A stretch of DNA of 64,000 nucleotides, taken from contig DASZER010000033.1 of assembly GCA_035940575.1 (NCBI GenBank), positions 28,903 through 92,902 on the forward strand. The letters run 5' to 3'. Positions within the stretch are counted from its first letter, which is position 1, and every line of letters begins with the position of its first letter. The translations under genes were made by a program, and so were the position numbers. The notes below the pieces were generated by a model. That model made no database searches. It was not told where the DNA came from and worked only from the letters and a program-made list of their open reading frames with translations. Below are positions 9,970-19,181 of the stretch, piece by piece. Origin of the DNA: BP-191 sp035940575. GTDB lineage: Bacteria; Actinomycetota; Actinomycetes; BP-191.

Positions 9970-10955
9970 GAGCGGCTCACCACCCGCTCGCCGAGCAGGC
10001 CCGACGGGCGGAACACGAGCAGCACGATCAGGACGACGAACGCCCACACGTCGCGCCACGCGCCGCCGCTGAACGGATGGGGGGCGTACTGCGTCGCCAT
10101 CACCTCGACGATGCCGAGCAGGAAGCCGCCGAGGACGGCGCCCGCGATGTTGCCGATGCCGCCGAGCACCGCGGCGGTGAACGCCTTGATGCCGGCGAGG
10201 AAGCCCATCTTGAAGCCGACCGTGCCGACCTGCAGGCCCTGCATGACGCCGGCCACGCCGGCCAGCGCCGCGCCGAGCACGAACGCGACCACGATGATGC
10301 GGTCGGTGTTGATGCCCATGAGCTTGGCGGTGTCGCGGTCCTGCGCGGTCGCCTGCATCGCCTTGCCGGTACGGCTGCGGCGCACGAACGCCGACAGCGC
10401 GACCATCAGCAGGATCGCGACGACGACCACGAAGATCGACACGCGCGGGATCTGCACGCCGCCGACCTTGATGTTGGGGCCCGAGATCAGGCTCGGGAAC
10501 TGCTGGTCGGTGAGCGCGCCGTACTCCCGGCCCTGCGTCACCCCGCAGCGCGGGATGGACTCGCCGACCGTGTCGGCGGCGGAGCAGCGCGGGTAGTACA
10601 GGCGCACGAGCTCCTGGAGGAACAGCGAGACGCCGATCGCCGTGATGAGCGGCGCGAGCCGGGGGGCGTTGCGCAGCGGCCGGTACGCGAACCGTTCCAT
10701 GATCAACGCGACCGTGACGCTCGTGAGGATCGCGCCGAGCAGGACGAGCGGCAGCGCGATGCCGGCGGGCGTGCCGTCGGGGATGACCCTCGTCCAGACG
10801 AACAGGCCGCCGAAGGCGCCCACCATGAACACCTCGCCGTGGGCGAAGTTGATGAGCTGGATGATGCCGTACACCATCGTGTAGCCGAGCGCGATGAGCC
10901 CGTACAGCGCGCCGATGACGACGCCGTTGACGAGCTGCTGCGCGAACTGCGTCAC
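9966..10955 (-). CDS. livH: Branched-chain amino acid ABC transporter permease LivH
   Basis: A 329-residue permease of the LivH type with about eight membrane segments. The N-terminus VIGALYGLIALGYTMVYGII and the block QLINFAHGEVFMVGAF are hallmarks of the family, and IGNIAGAVLGGFLLGIVEVM occurs near the end. An insert rich in Cys around residues 120-150 is external in the usual topology. GTG start with GGAGGC just upstream. It pairs with LivM to form the pore. Confidence 0.95.
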
Positions 10956-10976
10956 GCCTGCTGCCTCCGGTCATCG

Positions 10977-11014
10977 GACGAGGGGCAGAGCGGTGGTCCG
11001 CCCTGCCCCTCGTC
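10977..11014 (-). terminator. Hairpin between livK and livH
   Basis: Bases 10977-10988 (GACGAGGGGCAG) pair perfectly with 11003-11014 as a 12-bp stem; inside, 10990-10993 pairs with 10998-11001 around a TGGT loop. It lies 19 bases after the livK stop and 22 bases before livH. There is no U-tract, so it may act as a partial terminator or as a stabiliser of the 3' end of livK mRNA, raising binding protein over permease. Confidence 0.5.
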
Positions 11015-11032
11015 CTTGGACGACGTCGTCCC

Positions 11033-12250
11033 CTACTTGAAGGTGTCCGTCTTCTTCGCGACCCACTTCTTGCTGGCGTCGACCCCGTACACGGTCAGCA
11101 CCTTGGTGGTCGTGTCGCCGAACGGGTCGAAGGCGACCTGGCCGGTGACGCCGGAGATCGAGACCTTCTGCGTCTCGTCGATGACGGCCTGGCGAACGGC
11201 CGCGTCGACCTTGTCCTTGCCCACGAGGGCCTTGGACAGCGCCTCGATGATCACGTTCGCGGCGTCGTAGGCGTAGGCTCCGTACGCCTCGTAGGGCTCC
11301 TTGTAGCCGGCCTTCGAGTACGCCTCGACGAACGCCTGCGCCGACGGCAGCTTGTCGGTCGGGGCGCCGACGGAGGTCGCGAGGTCGCTGACCACGCCAC
11401 CGTTGTCGATGAACTTCTGCGAGTAGATGCCGTCGCCGCCCATGAGCGGGCCCTTGAAGCCGGCGTCGTGGAGCTGCTTGGACAGCGGCGCGGCCTCGGG
11501 GAACTCGCCGCCGTAGTACACGGCGTCGGGCTTGGCGTTGACGATCTTCGTCACGATCGCGGAGAAGAGTTTGTCGCCCGGGTTGATCGTGTCGGTCAGG
11601 ACGACGGTGCCGCCGCCCTTCTTGAACTCGGCGTCGACCGCGGTCGCGAGACCCTGGCCGTACGTCTTCTTGTCGTGGATGATCGCGAGCTTCTTGGCGC
11701 CGGTGCCGAGCAGGTACTGCGCGGCGAACGGGCCCTGCACGTCGTCCGTGGTGGCGACGCGGAAGTAGTTCGCGTAGACGCGCTGCTGGTTCGGCAGCTT
11801 GTCGCGGCCGGTCAGCTTCACGCCGGTGTTGGCGGGCGAGACCATGACGATCTTGCTCTGGTTGAGGACCGGGGCGACCTGCTCGGCGACGCTGGAGTTC
11901 AGCGTGCCGACCACGCCGGCGACGGCCTCGTCGGCCGCGAGGGCCGCCGCGACGGTCGCGCCGACGTTCGCGGTCGCGGTGTCGTCCTTGTCCGCGAGCT
12001 GGATCGTCCAGCCGGGGATCTTCTTGGCGTCGTTCGCCTGCTTGATGGCGAGGTCGACGCCGTTCTTGATGCCGAGACCGAGTGCCGAGAGGTCACCCGA
12101 CAGCGGCGCGATGACACCGATCTTCACGACCTTGTTGTCGCCGCCGCCGTTCCCGCCCGGCGTCTCTTCCTTCTTGTCGCCGCAGGCGGCAAGTACGAGA
12201 GCGGACAGCACGACGGGTGCTGCGAGCTTGATGAGCCGGCGCTGTCGCAC
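11033..12250 (-). CDS. livK: Branched-chain amino acid binding lipoprotein LivK
   Basis: A 405-residue substrate-binding lipoprotein of the Leu/Ile/Val-binding (type 1 periplasmic) family. The signal peptide ends in the lipobox LAAC, then a Gly/Asn-rich linker, then VKIGVIAPLSGDLSALGLG, the family's opening strand. VVGTLNSSVAEQVAPVLNQ and YDAANVIIEAL are further marks. The GTG has a strong GGAGGAGGGAG site upstream. First gene of the liv operon; a TAGGTT hexamer some 50 bases upstream could be its -10. Confidence 0.95.
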   Translation of the reverse strand: MRQRRLIKLAAPVVLSALVLAACGDKKEETPGGNGGGDNKVVKIGVIAPLSGDLSALGLGIKNGVDLAIKQANDAKKIPGWTIQLADKDDTATANVGATVAAALAADEAVAGVVGTLNSSVAEQVAPVLNQSKIVMVSPANTGVKLTGRDKLPNQQRVYANYFRVATTDDVQGPFAAQYLLGTGAKKLAIIHDKKTYGQGLATAVDAEFKKGGGTVVLTDTINPGDKLFSAIVTKIVNAKPDAVYYGGEFPEAAPLSKQLHDAGFKGPLMGGDGIYSQKFIDNGGVVSDLATSVGAPTDKLPSAQAFVEAYSKAGYKEPYEAYGAYAYDAANVIIEALSKALVGKDKVDAAVRQAVIDETQKVSISGVTGQVAFDPFGDTTTKVLTVYGVDASKKWVAKKTDTFK

Positions 12251-12408
12251 GCGGACTCCCTCCTCCGGAGATGCTGGTTCGGCCGACCCGTCCGTCGGCG
12301 CGGGGGAAACCTATCCCCAACAGGGGCAGGAACAGAAGCAGCGCGACCGTGGCCGCAACAATCCTGTGACCTGCGGCGACGGGCGTCCGGGGGCCTCCGG
12401 GGCGGCTC

Positions 12409-13002
12409 CTACGGCAGTTCGGTGCCCGACAGCACGCCCTCGGCGACCGCCCGCATCGTCGTGCGCCGGTTCATCGAGCCCCGCTGGATCCAGCGGAACG
12501 CCTCCGGCTCGGTCATCCCGTGCTCGCTCATCAGCACGCCCTTCGCGCGCTCCACGGCCTTGCGCGCCTCGAGCCGCTCCTGGAGGTCGTCGACCTCCGC
12601 CTCGAGCCCGACCAGCTCGCTGTAGCGCGACAGCGCCATCTCGATCGTGGGCAGCAAGTCCTTCTTCTGGAACGGCTTCACGAGGTAGGCCATCGCGCCC
12701 GCCTCGCGGGCCTTCTCGACGAGGTCGCGCTGGCTGAACGCCGTCAGGATGACGACGGGCGCGATCCGCTTGCGCGCGATCTGCTCGGCCGCCGCGATGC
12801 CGTCGAGGACCGGCATCTTCACGTCGAGGATCACCAGCTCGGGCCGCAGGTCCTCGGCCATGCGCACGGCCGTCTGGCCGTCGCCGGCCTCGCCGCAGAC
12901 GTCGTAGCCCTCCTCCTCGAGCATCTCGCGCAGGTCGAGGCGGATCAGGGCTTCGTCCTCGGCGATGAGGACGCGCCTGGCGGTCGGGTCGGGCTGCGTC
13001 AC
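12409..13002 (-). CDS. pdtaR: Response regulator with ANTAR RNA-binding domain
   Basis: A 197-residue regulator: receiver domain (acidic pocket AEDE, phospho-acceptor D60 in VILDVKMP, K in LVKPF) followed by a C-terminal ANTAR domain (about 130-190, KAVERAKGVLMSEHGMTE and the SMNRRTTMRAVAE helix). ANTAR proteins bind paired hairpins in mRNA to prevent termination. It matches the PdtaR type (Rv1626 of M. tuberculosis), which also lies near polA. The GTG at 13002 is seven bases from TAGGGT, giving a leaderless mRNA; a longer frame upstream runs into the tRNA gene and is rejected. The partner kinase is not in this window. Confidence 0.93.
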   Translation of the reverse strand: MTQPDPTARRVLIAEDEALIRLDLREMLEEEGYDVCGEAGDGQTAVRMAEDLRPELVILDVKMPVLDGIAAAEQIARKRIAPVVILTAFSQRDLVEKAREAGAMAYLVKPFQKKDLLPTIEMALSRYSELVGLEAEVDDLQERLEARKAVERAKGVLMSEHGMTEPEAFRWIQRGSMNRRTTMRAVAEGVLSGTELP

Positions 13003-13009
13003 GGGCTCG

Positions 13010-13025
13010 ACCCTACCGATACAGT
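13010..13025. promoter_or_regulatory. Divergent promoters of pdtaR and tRNA-Leu
   Basis: TAGGGT on the minus strand (13015-13010) is seven bases from the pdtaR GTG. TACAGT on the plus strand (13020-13025) is ten bases before the mature tRNA-Leu 5' end, as expected for a tRNA -10. Confidence 0.5.
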
Positions 13026-13035
13026 CGGTCGTCGA

Positions 13036-13118
13036 GCGGCGGTGGCGGAATGGCATACGCGGAGGGCTCAAACCCCTCTGCCCGCAAGGGCTTGTGGGTT
13101 CGAATCCCACCCGCCGCA
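13036..13118 (+). tRNA. tRNA-Leu (anticodon CAA)
   Basis: An 83-base class II tRNA. The acceptor stem GCGGCGG pairs fully with CCGCCGC (13111-13117), discriminator A at 13118, CCA not encoded. The D-arm contains GAATGGCATACGC. The anticodon stem GAGGG/CCCTC (13062-13066, 13074-13078) encloses CTCAAAC with anticodon CAA at 13069-13071, reading UUG. The long variable arm and the T-arm GTGGG-TTCGAAT-CCCAC fit Leu. Confidence 0.96.
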
Positions 13119-13222
13119 CTCCGTTCCCCGTCCCCGCGCCCGGGACCGCGGCGCGGCGTACGTCGGAGGGCGTAGGCGCGATCTACGACGCCAGGGCGAT
13201 GCGGCGGCGGCGTCGCGCCTCC

Positions 13223-13228
13223 TACGCT
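13223..13228 (+). promoter_or_regulatory. -10 hexamer of the sensor kinase operon
   Basis: TACGCT followed by seven bases and the GTG at 13236, predicting a leaderless mRNA. Confidence 0.5.
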
Positions 13229-13235
13229 GCGGTGC

Positions 13236-14375
13236 GTGCGCCGTTCCGTCTCCTCCACCGTGCCGCCGCTCGCCGCGGCGGCCGTCGTGACGGCGTTCCT
13301 CGTGCTGGTCACCCGGCACATCCCGCCCGCGCGCGGCGACGCGCGGCTGGACGCGCTCGGCTACGCCCTGTTCGTCGCGGCCGGCGCGTCGGTCGCGCTC
13401 GGCCGGTGGGTGCCGCGGCTGACGCTCGGCCTCGTCACCGTCGTCCTCGTCCTCTACGCCGTGCGGCACTACCCCGGCGGGCCGGTCTTCGCGACGGGGT
13501 GGGCCGCGCTGTTCACGCTGCGGCGGCGCACCGACAGGCGCACCGCGCTCGTCGGCGCCGCCGTGCTCTGCAACGTCCTCGTCGTCACGAGCCTCGCGGT
13601 CGACAGGGGCGTGTCCCCGGTGGCGCTCGTTTTCGTCGGGTGGTCCGCCGCGGCGGTGCTGCTCGCCGACGTGCTCGAGAGCCGCCGCTCGTACCTGCGC
13701 GACCTGGAGGAGCGCGCCCGCTTCCTCGAACGCACCCAGGAGGAGGAGGCGCGCAGGCGCGTCGCGGAGGAGCGCCTGCGGATCGCGCGCGACCTGCACG
13801 ACAGCGTCGCCCACGCGATGGCCACGATCAGCGTCCAGGCGGGCGCGGCCGCGCACGTCGTCGACCGCAGGCCCCAGGCTGCGAAGGAGGCGCTCGCGGC
13901 GATCAGCCGCGCGAGCGGCGAGGTGCTCGACGAGCTCGGCGCGATGCTCACGCTGCTGCGCGACGACGACGAGGGCGCCGAGCGCGCGCCGACGCCGGGC
14001 CTCGAGGCCGTGCCCGACCTCGTCGCGTCGAGCCGCGCCGCGGGCGTACGCGTCGCGGCGTCCGTCGCGGGGCCGCTCGGCGACGTACCCGCGGCGGTCG
14101 GGACGGCGGCGTACAGGATCGTGCAGGAGTCGCTGACCAACGTGCTGCGCCACGCGCCGGGCGCGGCTGCGTCGGTGGTCGTACGCGCCTCGCCGGGCGG
14201 CGCGCTGGACGTCGAGGTGGCCGACGACGGCACCGGCGCGGCGCCGGGCCCGGGCGGGACGGGGATGGGCGTGCGCGGGATGCGCGAGCGTGCGGAGGCG
14301 ACCGGCGGGACGTTCGCGTGCGGGCCTCGCCCCGGCGGCGGCTACGCCGTGCGTGCGACGTGGGGGACGCGGTGA
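13236..14375 (+). CDS. NarL-type sensor histidine kinase
   Basis: A 379-residue membrane kinase. About four hydrophobic segments fill residues 8-145, then a coiled-coil linker, then the HisKA_3 dimerisation helix with the phospho-acceptor H188 (RIARDLHDSVAHAM), and a HATPase domain (YRIVQESLTNVLRHA as N-box, DDGTGAAPGPGGTGMGVRGM as G-boxes). No large sensor domain is visible, so it probably senses within or at the membrane. Leaderless start: TACGCT at 13223-13228 is seven bases from the GTG. It overlaps its regulator gene and lies upstream of an ABC exporter, suggesting antibiotic or cell-envelope stress sensing. Confidence 0.93.
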   Translation: MRRSVSSTVPPLAAAAVVTAFLVLVTRHIPPARGDARLDALGYALFVAAGASVALGRWVPRLTLGLVTVVLVLYAVRHYPGGPVFATGWAALFTLRRRTDRRTALVGAAVLCNVLVVTSLAVDRGVSPVALVFVGWSAAAVLLADVLESRRSYLRDLEERARFLERTQEEEARRRVAEERLRIARDLHDSVAHAMATISVQAGAAAHVVDRRPQAAKEALAAISRASGEVLDELGAMLTLLRDDDEGAERAPTPGLEAVPDLVASSRAAGVRVAASVAGPLGDVPAAVGTAAYRIVQESLTNVLRHAPGAAASVVVRASPGGALDVEVADDGTGAAPGPGGTGMGVRGMRERAEATGGTFACGPRPGGGYAVRATWGTR

Positions 14376-15034
14376 TCCGGGTCGCGCTGGCCGACGACCA
14401 GCCGCTGGTCCGCGCCGGGTTCCGGCTGCTGCTCGACGCCGAGGACGGCATCGAGGTCGTCGGCGAGGCCGGCGACGGCGAGGCGGCCGTCGCGCTCGTG
14501 CGCGACGTGCGCCCCGACGTCGTGCTGATGGACGTCCGGATGCCGGGCGTCGACGGCCTGGAGGCGACGCGGCTCATCGCCGGGGACCCCGACCTCGCGG
14601 ACGTGCGCGTGCTGGTGCTGACGACGTTCGAGCTGGACGAGTACGTCTTCGAGGCGCTGCGGCTCGGCGCGAGCGGCTTCCTCGTCAAGCACACCCAGCC
14701 CGAGGACCTCGTGCGCGCGGTGCGGGAGGTCGCGGCGGGCGAGGCGTTGCTGTCGCCGAGCGTCACGCGGCGGCTGATCCGGGAGTTCGCGTCGCGGCCC
14801 GTCCGGCCCGACACGACGCCGCCGAGCATGGCGGTGCTGACCGAGCGCGAGCGCGAGATCGTCGCGCTCGTCGCGCACGGCCTGACGAACGACGAGATCG
14901 CGGCCGAGCTCGTCCTCTCCCCCGCCACCGCGCGCACGCACGTGAGCCGCGCGATGGGAAAGCTCGGGGCGCGCGACCGCGCGCAGCTCGTCGTGTTCGC
15001 GTACCAGTCCGGCCTCGTACGCCCCTCGACGTAG
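14372..15034 (+). CDS. NarL/FixJ family response regulator
   Basis: A 220-residue regulator. Receiver domain with ADDQ acidic pocket, phospho-acceptor D54 (VVLMDVRMPG) and K in FLVKHTQPED; LuxR-type HTH at about 150-212 (LTEREREIVALVAHGLTNDEIA and TARTHVSRAMGKLGARDR). The GTG overlaps the kinase stop (GTGA), a typical cognate pair. Likely target is the ABC exporter 59 bases downstream. Confidence 0.95.
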   Translation: MIRVALADDQPLVRAGFRLLLDAEDGIEVVGEAGDGEAAVALVRDVRPDVVLMDVRMPGVDGLEATRLIAGDPDLADVRVLVLTTFELDEYVFEALRLGASGFLVKHTQPEDLVRAVREVAAGEALLSPSVTRRLIREFASRPVRPDTTPPSMAVLTEREREIVALVAHGLTNDEIAAELVLSPATARTHVSRAMGKLGARDRAQLVVFAYQSGLVRPST

Positions 15035-15093
15035 CCGCAAGTGCCGCTCGCCGACGGACGACGGCGGCGGCGCGGGGCGGGACCGTGGAGGGC

Positions 15094-16025
<932 letters not shown>

Positions 16026-16029
<4 letters not shown>

Positions 16030-16820
16030 CCCGCGCGTACCGCGCCGAGCTGGTCAAGCTCCTGCGCCGCCGCGTCCTGCTCCTGACCGTGGTCGTCGCG
16101 GCGGCGTTCGCCGCGCTCGGAGCCTCGCTCGTGCTGGCCGCCGCGCAGCCCGCGTCCGCGCCGTCGGCGGTGCCGGGCCGCGTCGCCACCGTCGAGTCGC
16201 TGTCGCGCGCGGGCGGCGGGACCGAGGTGTTCAGGCTCGCGGTGTCGTTCGCGGGCGTGTTCGTGTTCGTGGTGTTCGTCGGCGCGATGGCGGCGGAGTT
16301 CGCGCGGGGGACGTTCCGCACGATGCTCCTGCGCGAGCCGCGCAGGGTCCGCCTGCTCGCGGGGAAGCTGGCGGCGCTGCTGACGTACGCCGCCGCCGCG
16401 CTCGCGCTCACGATGGCCGCGACGTGGCTCGTCGCGCTGCTCCGCGCGCCGTCCGTCGGCGTCGACACGGGGTCGTGGGCGTCGTTGGCCGCGCTCCGCG
16501 CGGCGGCGGGCGACCTCGGCGCGGTGCTGCTGTGGGTCACCGGCTACGCCGTCCTCGGCACCGCGCTCGCCGTGCTGCTGCGCTCCGTGCCCGTCGCGCT
16601 GGCCGTCGGCATCGCGTGGGCGGGGCCGTTCGAGCACCTGGTCCAGGACGCGTGGTCGCCGGCGTCGCGGACGTTCCCCGGGCTGCTGCTCGAGGCGTTC
16701 GTCGCGGGCGGCACCCCCGACGTCTCGGCGGGTCGCGCGCTCGCGACCGTGGGGACCTACGCCGCCGTCGCCGCCCTCGTCGCGGCGGTGGTCGTCTCCC
16801 GCAGGGACGTGGCCACGTGA
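16026..16820 (+). CDS. ABC-2 type exporter permease
   Basis: A 264-residue integral membrane protein with six hydrophobic segments, the usual size and layout of a BcrB/LanE-like ABC-2 permease. It begins MTRAYRAELVKLLRRRVLLL (amphipathic basic helix, then TM1) and has the short motif AAEFARGTFRTMLLREPRR between TM2 and TM3, the common coupling helix. ATGA overlap with the ATPase gene. Substrate unknown. Confidence 0.88.
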
Positions 16821-16880
16821 CCGATGACTTCCAGTCGCACCCGGCGTCTACCGTGGCGACCATCCGATCGGGAGGAAGCC

Positions 16881-17354
16881 ATGCCGCAGAAGATCACGCC
16901 GTGCCTCTGGTTCGACACGCAGGCCGAGGACGCCGCGTCGTTCTGGTGCTCGGTGTTCAAGAACTCGCACGTGAAGAACGTCGCCCGCTACACCGAGGCC
17001 GGGCCGGGCGAGCCGGGGTCGGCGATGGTCGTCGAGTTCGAGCTCGACGGGGTGCCTTTCACCGCCGTGAATGGCGGGCCGGAGTTCACGTTCGACGAGG
17101 CGGTGTCGTTCCAGATCGCCTGCGCCGACCAGGCCGAGGTCGACTACTACTGGGACGCGCTCACCGCCGACGGCGGCCAGGAGAGCCAGTGCGGGTGGCT
17201 CAAGGACAAGTTCGGCCTGTCGTGGCAGGTCGTCCCGACCCGGCTGCCTGAGCTGCTGGGCAACCCCGACACCGCGCTCGAGGTGTCGAAGGCGATGTTC
17301 CAGATGAAGAAGATCGACATCGCCGCGCTGGAGCGGGCGGCCGGGCTCGCCTGA
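16881..17354 (+). CDS. PhnB-like VOC superfamily protein
   Basis: A 157-residue vicinal-oxygen-chelate fold protein of the PhnB / 3-demethylubiquinone methyltransferase-like group (MPQKITPCLWFDTQAEDAAS, FTAVNGGPEFTFDEAVSF, CGWLKDKFGLSWQVVP). Such proteins occur as dimers with diverse or no known activity; some relatives sequester drugs. ATG with a GGAGG site; TACCGT at 16849-16854 with TGACTT 18 bases upstream may be its own promoter. It lies between the exporter and the small RiPP-like peptide gene. Confidence 0.88.
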   Translation: MPQKITPCLWFDTQAEDAASFWCSVFKNSHVKNVARYTEAGPGEPGSAMVVEFELDGVPFTAVNGGPEFTFDEAVSFQIACADQAEVDYYWDALTADGGQESQCGWLKDKFGLSWQVVPTRLPELLGNPDTALEVSKAMFQMKKIDIAALERAAGLA

Positions 17355-17363
17355 CGCCGGGAG

Positions 17364-17369
17364 TACGCT
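17364..17369 (+). promoter_or_regulatory. -10 hexamer of the small peptide gene
   Basis: TACGCT, eight bases before the ATG at 17378, in the 23-base gap after the VOC gene stop. Confidence 0.4.
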
Positions 17370-17377
17370 CCCGCGCC

Positions 17378-17569
17378 ATGCGACCCCTCGTGCTCCGCAG
17401 GGAGCCCCTCACCGAGCTCACCCCCGGCGACCTCGCCGCCGTCCAGGGCGCGAGCGTCCACTTCACGATCGACACGTTCCTGACGCAGATCTGCACGCTG
17501 GTGGCCACGGCGGTGCTCAACGCCACCAAGCAGGCCACCGGCGAGCTGACGCTCGTGGAGTGCGCGTAG
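17378..17569 (+). CDS. Small peptide resembling a RiPP (lanthipeptide-type) precursor
   Basis: A 63-residue peptide. Residues 1-25 read as a RiPP leader of the form L-x-L-R-R-E-x-L-x-x-L-x-x-x-x-L-x-x-V-x-G (LVLRREPLTELTPGDLAAVQG), ending in a Gly-Ala site. The 38-residue core holds eight Thr, one Ser and two Cys (C39 and C62, the latter next to last), the residue types used in lanthionine rings. No LanB, LanC, LanM, YcaO or radical-SAM enzyme is encoded in the window, so any modification would act in trans. Upstream are a two-component system and ABC exporter of the kind used for lantibiotic immunity. Precursor role is an inference; it could also be a small protein of another kind. Confidence 0.6.
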   Translation: MRPLVLRREPLTELTPGDLAAVQGASVHFTIDTFLTQICTLVATAVLNATKQATGELTLVECA

Positions 17570-17644
17570 TCCGATCGGGAAAGGCGCGCGAGCGGGCGAA
17601 CCCGCGATCGCGCGCGCGGCTCTCAAGGCACCCGGCCGAAGGAA

Positions 17645-17680
17645 GCCCCGGGGCACCGCGTCAAGGCAGGTGTCCCGGGC
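17645..17680. terminator. Hairpin between convergent small-peptide genes
   Basis: Bases 17645-17657 (GCCCCGGGGCACC) pair with 17669-17680 (GGTGTCCCGGGC) with one bulged C and one G-U pair, around an 11-base loop. It lies in the 253-base gap (17570-17822) between the RiPP-like gene and the Cys-rich peptide gene, which point at each other, so it may terminate from either side. Nothing else was recognised in the gap. Confidence 0.4.
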
Positions 17681-17822
17681 GGGCGACCCGGCAGGGGTGG
17701 TGCGAGGCCGCGCGATCTGAGGGGCTCCGTGCGGTCGGCCGGCCGCCCCTGCCGCCGCCCGGACGGGTGGCCGGGGGCGGCGTGAGGGCATCGTGCGCCT
17801 CCCCCGGCCTCCGTCGTGCGCG

Positions 17823-18020
17823 TCAGCCCCCGAAGAAGCAGGGGACGACGGGCGAGTTCTCGGGCAGCAGGCAGATGGTGCAGACGTCTCCGGCGGCGAC
17901 GGTGTCGCAGATCTCGCCGCAGACGACCGGGCACTGCTGGCGCTCGACGGCCTGCGCGGCGCCGCCGGGGACGAGGAACGCTGCGGCCGTCGCGACCGCG
18001 ATCAGGGCGTGCTTGACCAT
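17823..18020 (-). CDS. Secreted six-cysteine mini-protein
   Basis: A 65-residue product with a clear signal peptide (MVKH, hydrophobic core, cleavage predicted after AQA at residue 24). The mature 41 residues hold six cysteines (C30, C34, C38, C47, C50, C61; spacing C-x3-C-x3-C-x8-C-x2-C-x10-C), enough for three disulfides, and end FFGG. I do not recognise the family. The ATG has a GAAGGAG site. It lies 45 bases after the stop of a membrane-anchored ECF sigma factor on the same strand and probably shares its transcript, so it may be the ligand, target or effector of that sigma factor. Confidence 0.7.
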   Translation of the reverse strand: MVKHALIAVATAAAFLVPGGAAQAVERQQCPVVCGEICDTVAAGDVCTICLLPENSPVVPCFFGG

Positions 18021-18065
18021 GGGTGTAGCTCCTTCGCTCGACTTGGTGGGTGTGGTGAGGGGGTC

Positions 18066-19040
18066 TCAGTCGCCGCAGCCGACGTGCAGCTCGTACTGGC
18101 GGAACGGCCCGACGTAGCCGGCCGGCTGCGTGCGTACGGACGGTCCTTCGGTGCGGCAGGCGCGCATGTCGTCCTCGGTGAGGATCTTGCCGTCCTCGTC
18201 GCTGGCGAGCCGCACCTTCTTGTCGCCCTTGCCGACGTCGATGTTCATCGGCGACTGCGTCGGCTCAGGCCGGGGCGCGGGACGTTCCGCGCGGTACGTC
18301 ACGCCCGTCGCCCTCGGCGCCGCGGCCACGGGGCGGGCAACGGCGGGCACGACGCCCGCCACCGTCACGCCCGGGGCGCCGGCGAGGCCGGCGACCGCCG
18401 GCGGCCGTGCCACCCGCGACGCCCTCGGCGCGCCGGCGTCGCCGCCGGGCCCGTGCGGGAGGAACGGCAACGCCACGGCCGTCACGAGCGCCATGCTCGC
18501 GGCGGGCAGCGCCGTCTCGATCGCCGGGCGCCGGCGCAGCGCCTCGGCAGCGGCGAAGACCAGCGCCAGCGCGCCCGCGAGCGCGTTGCGCATGGTGGAG
18601 CGCGCCCGGGACAGCGCGGACTCGACCGCCTTGTACGTCAGCGCGCGGCGGTGCGAGATCTGCGTCACCGACAGGCCGTCGGCCCGGTCGACGAGCACCG
18701 CGCGCTGGTTGTCCGGCAGCCGGCGCAGCAGGTCGCGCAGCATTCCCGCGTCGGCGGCGGCGCAGGCGAGGTCCTCCGGGCTCGGCTCGTCGTCGAGGTC
18801 GAGGCGGCGGACGAGCCGCGTGCCCTTCTCGGCGTCGCGGTACACGTCCGCGCACAGCCGCAGGGTCACCGCGGTGAGGAACTGAGCGAGCCGCGCCGGG
18901 TCGAGGTCCTCGAACGTCGCGCACCGGAGCATGGCCTCGGAGGCCACGTCCTCGGCGTCCTCGCGAGTCGGCACCCGGCGCCGGGCAACCCGAACGAGCC
19001 GCTCTCTATGAGCGGCGATCTCCGGCCACGGAACGGCCAT
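18066..19040 (-). CDS. Membrane-anchored ECF-type sigma factor
   Basis: A 324-residue protein. Residues 1-150 are an ECF sigma factor: sigma-2 region (HRERLVRVARRRVPTREDAE, AMLRCATFEDL) and sigma-4 HTH (GLSVTQISHRRALTYKAVES). Hydrophobic segments follow at about 153-167 and 173-195, then a Pro/Ala/Val-rich stalk and a C-terminal hydrophilic domain with two cysteines (C295, C322, the latter in the final HVGCGD). If only the second segment spans the membrane, the tail is outside the cell. This fuses sigma factor and membrane sensor in one chain; release might need proteolysis. No separate anti-sigma gene is adjacent. ATG with a GGGGAGGG site. Upstream 19041-19181 shows no promoter I trust. Confidence 0.85.
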   Translation of the reverse strand: MAVPWPEIAAHRERLVRVARRRVPTREDAEDVASEAMLRCATFEDLDPARLAQFLTAVTLRLCADVYRDAEKGTRLVRRLDLDDEPSPEDLACAAADAGMLRDLLRRLPDNQRAVLVDRADGLSVTQISHRRALTYKAVESALSRARSTMRNALAGALALVFAAAEALRRRPAIETALPAASMALVTAVALPFLPHGPGGDAGAPRASRVARPPAVAGLAGAPGVTVAGVVPAVARPVAAAPRATGVTYRAERPAPRPEPTQSPMNIDVGKGDKKVRLASDEDGKILTEDDMRACRTEGPSVRTQPAGYVGPFRQYELHVGCGD

Positions 19041-19181
19041 CAGCCCTCCCCGTACAGACGCGGTTCCCCCCGCGGTCTGTTTACGCCGAACGGCGCCGCA
19101 TCCTTCGGTGGATTTCGGAGAAGTTTCCGCGCGCCGCCCGTTCCGTCTCCCGGATTCGACGGCGAGGGCCGAGCACCTGCG

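Noticed and set aside
12965..14372. Large N-terminal extension of the NarL-type regulator reaching back over the kinase and tRNA genes
   Set aside because: The extension is an antisense-like Arg/Gly-rich translation of the kinase gene in another frame; the GTG at 14372 gives a normal 220-residue regulator.
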